NCBI GenBank assembly: GCA_029207755.1
Contig: JARCOQ010000082.1
Coordinates: 331,614 to 395,613, forward strand
Reading direction: 5' to 3'
DNA from: Chamaea fasciata
Lineage: Eukaryota; Chordata; Aves; Passeriformes; Sylviidae
Length of the DNA stretch: 64,000 nt
Below the pieces are notes generated by a model that saw nothing but the letters and a program-made list of their open reading frames with translations, was not told where the DNA came from and did not search any database. Each line of letters starts with the position of its first letter. Position 1 is the first letter of the stretch. A program made the translations under genes and the position numbers. This document shows, in pieces, positions 54,174-64,000 of the stretch.

Positions 54174-54970
54174 GCAACCAGAGTCATAGATCCGAATCCA
54201 GATGGAGACTGGTCCAGATGGACACTGGTCCGGATGGTGACCAGAGCCATTCCTCCCACCTTGTATTGATAGTGGTCTTGCCAGACCCCGAGGCATGCAT
54301 CCCACTCTGGATGGCCAGTGGTCTGGATGGGCCCCAGACCATGGATCCCCTATGAATGGACACTGGTCTAGATGGACGCCAGAGCCATGGATTCCAGCTG
54401 GACACTGGTGTGGATGGACACCAGAGCCATGGATGCCACTGTGGATGGACACTGGTTTGGATGGACATAAGAGCCACGGATCCCAATCTGGATGGACGCT
54501 GCTGTGAATAGACCCCAGAGCCATGGATCCCACAGTGGATTGACAGTGGTCAGGATGGACACCAGAGCAATGGATGCCACTGTGGATGGACGCAGGTACA
54601 GATGCACACCCGAGTAATGGTGTCCGCTCTGGATGGACACTGGTATGGATAGACATCAGAGCCTTGGATCCCAGCTTGACTGTGTTCTGGATGGAGAGCA
54701 GAGTCTTGGATTGGACTCTGGATGGATACTGCTCCAGATGGACAGCAGAGTCTTGGATTGGACTCTGGATGGATACTGCTCCAGATGGAACGCAGAGCCA
54801 TGGATCCCACTCTTGGTGGATACTGGTCTGGATGGACTCCAGAGCCATGGATCCGTCTCTGGATGGACACAGTTCTGGATGGACACAAGAACCATAGATC
54901 CAAATTGGAACCTGTTCTGGATGGATGCAAGGGCCATGGATTCCACTCTGGATGGATACTGCTCCAGTTA
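54174..54970. repeat. Unit U57, short (797), mixed markers
   Basis: Private GGTACAGATG at the c10/c11 joint, CACACCCG in c11, c15 C, c17 AAGAACCAT (otherwise only in long U41 and U45). Confidence 0.95.
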
Positions 54971-55767
54971 GCAACCAGAGTCATAGATCCGAATCCAGAT
55001 GGAGACTGGTCCAGATGGACACTGGTCCGGATGGTGACCAGAGCCATTCCTCCCACCTTGTATTGATAGTGGTCTTGCCAGACCCCGAGGCATGCATCCC
55101 ACTCTGGATGGCCAGTGGTCTGGATGGGCCCCAGACCATGGATCCCCTATGAATGGACACTGGTCTAGATGGACGCCAGAGCCATGGATTCCAGCTGGAC
55201 ACTGGTGTGGATGGACACCAGAGCCATGGATGCCACTGTGGATGGACACTGGTTTGGATGGATATAAGAGCCACGGATCCCAATCTGGATGGACGCTGCT
55301 GTGAATAGACACCAGAGCCATGGATCCCACAGTGGATTGACAGTGGTCAGGATGGACACCAGGGCAATGGATGCCACTGTGGATGGACGCAGGTAGAGAT
55401 GCACACCAGAGTAATGGTGTCCGCTCTGGATGGACACTGGTATGGATAGACATCAGAGCCTTGGATCCCAGCTTGACTGTGTTCTGGATGGAGAGCAGAG
55501 TCTTGGATTGGACTCTGGATGGATACTGCTCCAGATGGACAGCAGAGTCTTGGATTGGACTCTGGATGGATACTGCTCCAGATGGAACGCAGAGCCATGG
55601 ATCCCACTGTTGGTGGATACTGGTCTGGATGGACTCCAGAGCCATGGATCCGTCTCTGGATGGACACAGTTCTGGATGGACACAAGAGCCATAGATCCAA
55701 ATTGGAACCTGTTCTGGATGGATGCAAGGGCCATGGATTCCACTCTGGATGGATACTGCTCCAGTTA
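54971..55767. repeat. Unit U58, short (797)
   Basis: c8 GATATAAG, c9 GACACC, c10 AGGGCAAT, c15 G, as U42 and U46. Confidence 0.95.
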
Positions 55768-56861
55768 GCAACCAGAGTCATAGATCCGAATCCAGATGGA
55801 GACTGGTCCAGATGGACACTGGTCCGGATGGTGACCAGAGCCATTCCTCCCACCTTGTATTGATAGTGGTCTTGCCAGACCCCGAGGCATGCATCCCACT
55901 CTGGATGGCCAGTGGTCTGGATGGGCCCCAGACCATGGATCCCCTATGAATGGACACTGGTCTAGATGGACGCCAGAGCCATGGATTCCAGCTGGACACT
56001 GGTGTGGATGGACACCAGAGCCATGGATGCCACTGTGGATGGACACTGGTTTGGATGGACATAAGAGCCACGGATCCCAATCTGGATGGACGCTGCTGTG
56101 AATAGACCCCAGAGCCATGGATCCCACAGTGGATTGACAGTGGTCAGGATGGACACCAGAGCAATGGATGCCACTGTGGATGGACGCAGGTAGAGATGCA
56201 CACCAGAGTAATGGTGTCCGCTCTGGATGGACACTGGTCTGGATAGACAGCAGAACCCTGGCTTCCACTCTGGATGGACGCTTGCCTGAATAGACAAAAG
56301 AGCTATGGATCCCAGCTTGACACTGGTCTGGATGGACACCAGAGCCATGAATCCCACTCTGAATGCACACTACTCGTGATGGACACAAGAGCCATGCATC
56401 CCTCTGTGGATGGAGCCTGGTTTGAATGGACAGCACAGCCACGCATCCAGATGGACACCAGAGCCGTGGATCCCAACTGGACAGTGGTCTCGATGGACAC
56501 CAGTGCCATGGATCCCACTGTGGATGGACACTGGTATGGATAGACATCAGAGCCTTGGATCCCAGCTTGACTGTGTTCTGGATGGAGAGCAGAGTCTTGG
56601 ATTGGACTCTGGATGGATACTGCTCCAGATGGACAGCAGAGTCTTGGATTGGACTCTGGATGGATACTGCTCCAGATGGAACGCAGAGCCATGGATCCCA
56701 CTGTTGGTGGATACTGGTCTGGATGGACTCCAGAGCCATGGATCCGTCTCTGGATGGACACAGTTCTGGATGGACACAAGAGCCATAGATCCAAATTGGA
56801 ACCTGTTCTGGATGGATGCAAGGGCCATGGATTCCACTCTGGATGGATACTGCTCCAGTTA
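55768..56861. repeat. Unit U59, long (1094)
   Basis: Module at 56246-56542. GGTCTGG; c15 G. Confidence 0.95.
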
Positions 56862-57955
56862 GCAACCAGAGTCATAGATCCGAATCCAGATGGAGACTGG
56901 TCCAGATGGACACTGGTCCGGATGGTGACCAGAGCCATTCCTCCCACCTTGTATTGATAGTGGTCTTGCCAGACCCCGAGGCATGCATCCCACTCTGGAT
57001 GGCCAGTGGTCTGGATGGGCCCCAGACCATGGATCCCCTATGAATGGACACTGGTCTAGATGGACGCCAGAGCCATGGATTCCAGCTGGACACTGGTGTG
57101 GATGGACACCAGAGCCATGGATGCCACTGTGGATGGACACTGGTTTGGATGGACATAAGAGCCACGGATCCCAATCTGGATGGACGCTGCTGTGAATAGA
57201 CCCCAGAGCCATGGATCCCACAGTGGATTGACAGTGGTCAGGATGGACACCAGAGCAATGGATGCCACTGTGGATGGACGCAGGTAGAGATGCACACCAG
57301 AGTAATGGTGTCCACTCTGGATGGACACTGGTCTGGATAGACACCAGAACCCTGGCTTCCACTCTGGATGGACGCTTGCCTGAATAGACAAAAGAGCTAT
57401 GGATCCCAGCTTGACACTGGTCTGGATGGACACCAGAGCCATGAATCCCACTCTGAATGCACACTACTCGTGATGGACACAAGAGCCATGCATCCCTCTG
57501 TGGATGGAGCCTGGTTTGAATGGACAGCACAGCCACGCATCCAGATGGACACCAGAGCCGTGGATCCCAACTGGACAGTGGTCTCGATGGACACCAGTGC
57601 CATGGATCCCACTGTGGATGGACACTGGTATGGATAGACATCAGAGCCTTGGATCCCAGCTTGACTGTGTTCTGGATGGAGAGCAGAGTCTTGGATTGGA
57701 CTCTGGATGGATACTGCTCCAGATGGACAGCAGAGTCTTGGATTGGACTCTGGATGGATACTGCTCCAGATGGAACGCAGAGCCATGGATCCCACTGTTG
57801 GTGGATACTGGTCTGGATGGACTCCAGAGCCATGGATCCGTCTCTGGATGGACACAGTTCTGGATGGACACAAGAGCCATAGATCCAAATTGGAACCTGT
57901 TCTGGATGGATGCAAGGGCCATGGATTCCACTCTGGATGGATACTGCTCCAGTTA
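56862..57955. repeat. Unit U60, long (1094)
   Basis: Module at 57340-57636, whose b1 starts GACACCAGAACC (private). c11 has GTCCACTCTGG as in U49; GGTCTGG; c15 G. Confidence 0.95.
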
Positions 57956-59049
57956 GCAACCAGAGTCATAGATCCGAATCCAGATGGAGACTGGTCCAGA
58001 TGGACACTGGTCCGGATGGTGACCAGAGCCATTCCTCCCACCTTGTATTGATAGTGGTCTTGCCAGACCCCGAGGCATGCATCCCACTCTGGATGGCCAG
58101 TGGTCTGGATGGGCCCCAGACCATGGATCCCCTATGAATGGACACTGGTCTAGATGGACGCCAGAGCCATGGATTCCAGCTGGACACTGGTGTGGATGGA
58201 CACCAGAGCCATGGATGCCACTGTGGATGGACACTGGTTTGGATGGACATAAGAGCCACGGATCCCAATCTGGATGGACGCTGCTGTGAATAGACCCCAG
58301 AGCCATGGATCCCACAGTGGATTGACAGTGGTCAGGATGGACACCAGAGCAATGGATGCCACTGTGGATGGACGCAGGTAGAGATGCACACCAGAGTAAT
58401 GGTGTCCGCTCTGGATGGACACTGGTATGGATAGACAGCAGAACCCTGGCTTCCACTCTGGATGGACGCTTGCCTGAATAGACAAAAGAGCTATGGATCC
58501 CAGCTTGACACTGGTCTGGATGGACACCAGAGCCATGAATCCCACTCTGAATGCACACTACTCGTGATGGACACAAGAGCCATGCATCCCTCTGTGGATG
58601 GAGCCTGGTTTGAATGGACAGCACAGCCACGCATCCAGATGGACACCAGAGCCGTGGATCCCAACTGGACAGTGGTCTCGATGGACACCAGTGCCATGGA
58701 TCCAACTGTGGATGGACACTGGTATGGATAGACATCAGAGCCTTGGATCCCAGCTTGACTGTGTTCTGGATGGAGAGCAGAGTCTTGGATTGGACTCTGG
58801 ATGGATACTGCTCCAGATGGACAGCAGAGTCTTGGATTGGACTCTGGATGGATACTGCTCCAGATGGAACGCAGAGCCATGGATCCCACTGTTGGTGGAT
58901 ACTGGTCTGGATGGACTCCAGAGCCATGGATCCGTCTCTGGATGGACACAGTTCTGGATGGACACAAGAGCCATAGATCCAAATTGGAACCTGTTCTGGA
59001 TGGATGCAAGGGCCATGGATTCCACTCTGGATGGATACTGCTCCAGTTA
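57956..59049. repeat. Unit U61, long (1094)
   Basis: Module at 58434-58730, with private GATCCAACTG in b7. c15 G. Confidence 0.95.
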
Positions 59050-59846
59050 GCAACCAGAGTCATAGATCCGAATCCAGATGGAGACTGGTCCAGATGGACA
59101 CTGGTCCGGATGGTGACCAGAGCCATTCCTCCCACCTTGTATTGATAGTGGTCTTGCCAGACCCCGAGGCATGCATCCCACTCTGGATGGCCAGTGGTCT
59201 GGATGGGCCCCAGACCATGGATCCCCTATGAATGGACACTGGTCTAGATGGACGCCAGAGCCATGGATTCCAGCTGGACACTGGTGTGGATGGACACCTG
59301 AGCCATGGATGCCACTGTGGATGGACACTGGTTTGGATGGACATAAGAGCCACGGATCCCAATCTGGATGGACGCTGCTGTGAATAGACCCCAGAGCCAT
59401 GGATCCCACAGTGGATTGACAGTGGTCAGGATGGACACCAGGGCAATGGATGCCACTGTGGATGGACGCAGGTAGAGATGCACACCAGAGTAATGGTGTC
59501 CGCTCTGGATGGACACTGGTATGGATAGACATCAGAGCCTTGGATCCCAGCTTGACTGTGTTCTGGATGGAGAGCAGAGTCTTGGATTGGACTCTGGATG
59601 GATACTGCTCCAGATGGACAGCAGAGTCTTGGATTGGACTCTGGATGGATACTGCTCCAGATGGAACGCAGAGCCATGGATCCCACTGTTGGTGGATACT
59701 GGTCTGGATGGACTCCAGAGCCATGGATCCGTCTCTGGATGGACACAGTTCTGGATGGACACAAGAGCCATAGATCCAAATTGGAACCTGTTCTGGATGG
59801 ATGCAAGGGCCATGGATTCCACTCTGGATGGATACTGCTCCAGTTA
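59050..59846. repeat. Unit U62, short (797)
   Basis: Private CACCTGAGCC in c7, c9 GACCCC with c10 AGGGCAAT, c15 G. Confidence 0.95.
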
Positions 59847-60940
59847 GCAACCAGAGTCATAGATCCGAATCCAGATGGAGACTGGTCCAGATGGACACTG
59901 GTCCGGATGGTGACCAGAGCCATTCCTCCCACCTTGTATTGATAGTGGTCTTGCCAGACCCCGAGGCATGCATCCCACTCTGGATGGCCAGTGGTCTGGA
60001 TGGGCCCCAGACCATGGATCCCCTATGAATGGACACTGGTCTAGATGGACGCCAGAGCCATGGATTCCAGCTGGACACTGGTGTGGATGGACACCAGAGC
60101 CATGGATGCCACTGTGGATGGACACTGGTTTGGATGGACATAAGAGCCACGGATCCCAATCTGGATGGACGCTGCTGTGAATAGACCCCAGAGCCATGGA
60201 TCCCACAGTGGATTGACAGTGGTCAGGATGGACACCAGAGCAATGGATGCCACTGTGGATGGACGCAGGTAGAGATGCACACCAGAGTAATGGTGTCCGC
60301 TCTGGATGGACACTGGTATGGATAGACAGCAGAACCCTGGCTTCCACTCTGGATGGACGCTTGCCTGAATAGACAAAAGAGCTATGGATCCCAGCTTGAC
60401 ACTGGTCTGGATGGACACCAGAGCCATGAATCCCACTCTGAATGCACACTACTCGTGATGGACACAAGAGCCATGCATCCCTCTGTGGATGGAGCCTGGT
60501 TTGAATGGACAGCACAGCCACGCATCCAGATGGACACCAGAGCCGTGGATCCCAACTGGACAGTGGTCTCGATGGACACCAGTGCCATGGATCCCACTGT
60601 GGATGGACACTGGTATGGATAGACATCAGAGCCTTGGATCCCAGCTTGACTGTGTTCTGGATGGAGAGCAGAGTCTTGGATTGGACTCTGGATGGATACT
60701 GCTCCAGATGGACAGCAGAGTCTTGGATTGGACTCTGGATGGATACTGCTCCAGATGGAACGCAGAGCCATGGATCCCACTGTTGGTGGATACTGGTCTG
60801 GATGGACTCCAGAGCCATGGATCCGTCTCTGGATGGACACAGTTCTGGATGGACACAAGAGCCATAGATCCAAATTGGAACCTGTTCTGGATGGATGCAA
60901 GGGCCATGGATTCCACTCTGGATGGATACTGCTCCAGTTA
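59847..60940. repeat. Unit U63, long (1094)
   Basis: Module at 60325-60621. Reference state; matches U35 and U52. Confidence 0.95.
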
Positions 60941-61737
60941 GCAACCAGAGTCATAGATCCGAATCCAGATGGAGACTGGTCCAGATGGACACTGGTCCGG
61001 ATGGTGACCAGAGCCATTCCTCCCACCTTGTATTGATAGTGGTCTTGCCAGACCCCGAGGCATGCATCCCACTCTGGATGGCCAGTGGTCTGGATGGGCC
61101 CCAGACCATGGATCCCCTATGAATGGACACTGGTCTAGATGGACGCCAGAGCCATGGATTCCAGCTGGACACTGGTGTGGATGGACACCAGAGCCATGGA
61201 TGCCACTGTGGATGGACACTGGTTTGGATGGACATAAGAGCCACGGATCCCAATCTGGATGGACGCTGCTGTGAATAGACCCCAGAGCCATGGATCCCAC
61301 AGTGGATTGACAGTGGTCAGGATGGACACCAGGGCAATGGATGCCACTGTGGATGGACGCAGGTAGAGATGCACACCAGAGTAATGGTGTCCGCTCTGGA
61401 TGGACACTGGTATGGATAGACATCAGAGCCTTGGATCCCAGCTTGACTGTGTTCTGGATGGAGAGCAGAGTCTTGGATTGGACTCTGGATGGATACTGCT
61501 CCAGATGGACAGCAGAGTCTTGGATTGGACTCTGGATGGATACTGCTCCAGATGGAACGCAGAGCCATGGATCCCACTCTTGGTGGATACTGGTCTGGAT
61601 GGACTCCAGAGCCATGGATCCGTCTCTGGATGGACACAGTTCTGGATGGACACAAGAGCCATAGATCCAAATTGGAACCTGTTCTGGATGGATGCAAGGG
61701 CCATGGATTCCACTCTGGATGGATACTGCTCCAGTTA
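60941..61737. repeat. Unit U64, short (797)
   Basis: c9 GACCCC with c10 AGGGCAAT, c15 C. Confidence 0.95.
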
Positions 61738-62831
61738 GCAACCAGAGTCATAGATCCGAATCCAGATGGAGACTGGTCCAGATGGACACTGGTCCGGATG
61801 GTGACCAGAGCCATTCCTCCCACCTTGTATTGATAGTGGTCTTGCCAGACCCCGAGGCATGCATCCCACTCTGGATGGCCAGTGGTCTGGATGGGCCCCA
61901 GACCATGGATCCCCTATGAATGGACACTGGTCTAGATGGACGCCAGAGCCATGGATTCCAGCTGGACACTGGTGTGGATGGACACCAGAGCCATGGATGC
62001 CACTGTGGATGGACACTGGTTTGGATGGACATAAGAGCCACGGATCCCAATCTGGATGGACGCTGCTGTGAATAGACCCCAGAGCCATGGATCCCACAGT
62101 GGATTGACAGTGGTCAGGATGGACACCAGAGCAATGGATGCCACTGTGGATGGACGCAGGTAGAGATGCACACCAGAGTAATGGTGTCCGCTCTGGATGG
62201 ACACTGGTATGGATAGACAGCAGAACCCTGGCTTCCACTCTGGATGGACGCTTGCCTGAATAGACAAAAGAGCTATGGATCCCAGCTTGACACTGGTCTG
62301 GATGGACACCAGAGCCATGAATCCCACTCTGAATGCACACTACTCGTGATGGACACAAGAGCCATGCATCCCTCTGTGGATGGAGCCTGGTTTGAATGGA
62401 CAGCACAGCCACGCATCCAGATGGACACCAGAGCCGTGGATCCCAACTGGACAGTGGTCTCGATGGACACCAGTGCCATGGATCCCACTGTGGATGGACA
62501 CTGGTATGGATAGACATCAGAGCCTTGGATCCCAGCTTGACTGTGTTCTGGATGGAGAGCAGAGTCTTGGATTGGACTCTGGATGGATACTGCTCCAGAT
62601 GGACAGCAGAGTCTTGGATTGGACTCTGGATGGATACTGCTCCAGATGGAACGCAGAGCCATGGATCCCACTCTTGGTGGATACTGGTCTGGATGGACTC
62701 CAGAGCCATGGATCCGTCTCTGGATGGACACAGTTCTGGATGGACACAAGAGCCATAGATCCAAATTGGAACCTGTTCTGGATGGATGCAAGGGCCATGG
62801 ATTCCACTCTGGATGGATACTGCTCCAGTTA
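61738..62831. repeat. Unit U65, long (1094)
   Basis: Module at 62216-62512. c15 C; otherwise reference. Confidence 0.95.
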
Positions 62832-63925
62832 GCAACCAGAGTCATAGATCCGAATCCAGATGGAGACTGGTCCAGATGGACACTGGTCCGGATGGTGACC
62901 AGAGCCATTCCTCCCACCTTGTATTGATAGTGGTCTTGCCAGACCCCGAGGCATGCATCCCACTCTGGATGGCCAGTGGTCTGGATGGGCCCCAGACCAT
63001 GGATCCCCTATGAATGGACACTGGTCTAGATGGACGCCAGAGCCATGGATTCCAGCTGGACACTGGTGTGGATGGACACCAGAGCCATGGATGCCACTGT
63101 GGATGGACACTGGTTTGGATGGACATAAGAGCCACGGATCCCAATCTGGATGGACGCTGCTGTGAATAGACCCCAGAGCCATGGATCCCACAGTGGATTG
63201 ACAGTGGTCAGGATGGACACCAGAGCAATGGATGCCACTGTGGATGGACGCAGGTAGAGATGCACACCAGAGTAATGGTGTCCGCTCTGGATGGACACTG
63301 GTATGGATAGACAGCAGAACCCTGGCTTCCACTCTGGATGGACGCTTACCTGAATAGACAAAAGAGCTATGGATCCCAGCTTGACACTGGTCTGGATGGA
63401 CACCAGAGCCATGAATCCCACTCTGAATGCACACTACTCGTGATGGACACAAGAGCCATGCATCCCTCTGTGGATGGAGCCTGGTTTGAATGGACAGCAC
63501 AGCCACGCATCCAGATGGACACCAGAGCCGTGGATCCCAACTGGACAGTGGTCTCGATGGACACCAGTGCCATGGATCCCACTGTGGATGGACACTGGTA
63601 TGGATAGACATCAGAGCCTTGGATCCCAGCTTGACTGTGTTCTGGATGGAGAGCAGAGTCTTGGATTGGACTCTGGATGGATACTGCTCCAGATGGACAG
63701 CAGAGTCTTGGATTGGACTCTGGATGGATACTGCTCCAGATGGAACGCAGAGCCATGGATCCCACTGTTGGTGGATACTGGTCTGGATGGACTCCAGAGC
63801 CATGGATCCGTCTCTGGATGGACACAGTTCTGGATGCACACAAGAGCCATAGATCCAAATTGGAACCTGTTCTGGATGGATGCAAGGGCCATGGATTCCA
63901 CTCTGGATGGATACTGCTCCAGTTA
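62832..63925. repeat. Unit U66, long (1094)
   Basis: Module at 63310-63606, with private CGCTTACCTG at the end of b1. Private GGATGCACACAAG at the c16/c17 joint. c15 G. Confidence 0.95.
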
Positions 63926-64000
63926 GCAACCAGAGTCATAGATCCGAATCCAGATGGAGACTGGTCCAGATGGACACTGGTCCGGATGGTGACCAGAGCC
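63926..64000. repeat. Partial unit at right edge
   Basis: c1, the solo 16-mer c2 and the first 12 bases of c3. The array continues past the window, and this unit's class cannot be told. Confidence 0.95.

Larger units (their letters stand above)
1..64000. repeat. Higher-order satellite array, 47-base monomer, 797/1094-base units
   Basis: Every base belongs to one head-to-tail array. The consensus monomer starts GACACCAGAGCCATGG, continues ATCCCACTCTGGATG and ends GACACTGGTCTGGATG (47 bases, 57% G+C, no CpG). Monomers within a unit are clearly diverged from one another, while the same monomer in different units is nearly identical; this is the signature of a higher-order repeat. Boundaries were set at the invariant GTTAGCAACC site, with each unit starting at GCAACC. 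All 66 complete units are exactly 797, 1094 or 1047 bases. No unique flank, transposon or gene interrupts the array. Function is unknown; centromeric, pericentromeric, subtelomeric or sex-chromosome heterochromatin are all possible. The satellite family was not recognised. Confidence 0.97.

Noticed and set aside
1..64000. CRISPR array
   Set aside because: There are no constant repeats separated by unique spacers. All segments are diverged copies of one monomer and recur in each unit; no cas-like gene is present.
1..64000. Coding minisatellite, such as a mucin-like or other repetitive-protein exon
   Set aside because: Such repeats keep a length divisible by three. Here 47, 797, 1047 and 1094 are not, and stops occur in all six frames within each unit.
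1..64000. CENP-B box or another known centromere protein motif
   Set aside because: I looked for the mammalian-type motif (TTCG followed by the CGGG core) and did not see it in the unit consensus. Absence does not rule out a centromere.
1..64000. tRNA, rRNA, riboswitch, promoter or terminator elements
   Set aside because: Nothing with cloverleaf, rRNA-like or hairpin-plus-T-tract structure was seen. Short palindromes such as CCATGG, GGATCC, CAGCTG and TCTAGA are part of the monomers and need no regulatory explanation.
1..64000. Assignment to a named satellite (for example known 41-42-base avian nuclear-membrane repeats)
   Set aside because: The presence of 42-base monomers invites the comparison, but most monomers are 47 bases and I cannot verify sequence similarity without a search.
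1..64000. A prokaryotic or phage system
   Set aside because: No genes, ribosome-binding context or operon structure are present; a 64 kb CpG-poor higher-order satellite is a eukaryotic feature.

Overview
The whole 64 kb window is one uninterrupted satellite-DNA array. I find no supportable gene, RNA gene, transposon, CRISPR array or unique sequence. The array runs off both ends, so neither its total length nor its flanks can be seen.

The organism is most likely a eukaryote, and a vertebrate-like methylated genome fits best. The repeat has about 55-57% G+C but only 10 CpGs per 797-base unit, always at the same positions, and the 47-base consensus has none. I cannot name a species or a known satellite family. 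Avian or other vertebrate heterochromatin is only a guess.

The repeat is organised at several levels. (1) The basic monomer is 47 bases and splits into a 31-base part and a 16-base part. There are 42-base, 45/46-base, 25-base and solo 16-base variants. (2) Eighteen diverged monomers (c1-c18) form a 797-base higher-order unit. (3) A further seven monomers (b1-b7, exactly 297 bases) sit between c11 and c12 in the long form, giving 1094 bases. Four long units lack one of the twin monomers c13/c14 and are 1047 bases. (4) Units are grouped into larger repeating blocks of 3485, 3782 and 4079 bases that share marker substitutions.

I place 66 complete units between 523 and 63925: 29 short (797), 33 long (1094) and 4 long-minus-one (1047). 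These lengths sum exactly to the span, so I see no small insertion or deletion anywhere. Partial units fill 1-522 and 63926-64000. Short units dominate the left quarter (15 of the first 19), the middle is mixed, and long units dominate the right half (26 of the last 35).

Many open frames exist on both strands, up to 366 codons on the minus strand, but only because the repeat is poor in stop codons. Neither 797, 1094, 1047 nor 47 is a multiple of three, so no frame continues across units. The interest of the window lies in how the array evolves: module gain or loss between short homologies, twin-monomer loss, gene-conversion-like homogenisation, and block duplication.
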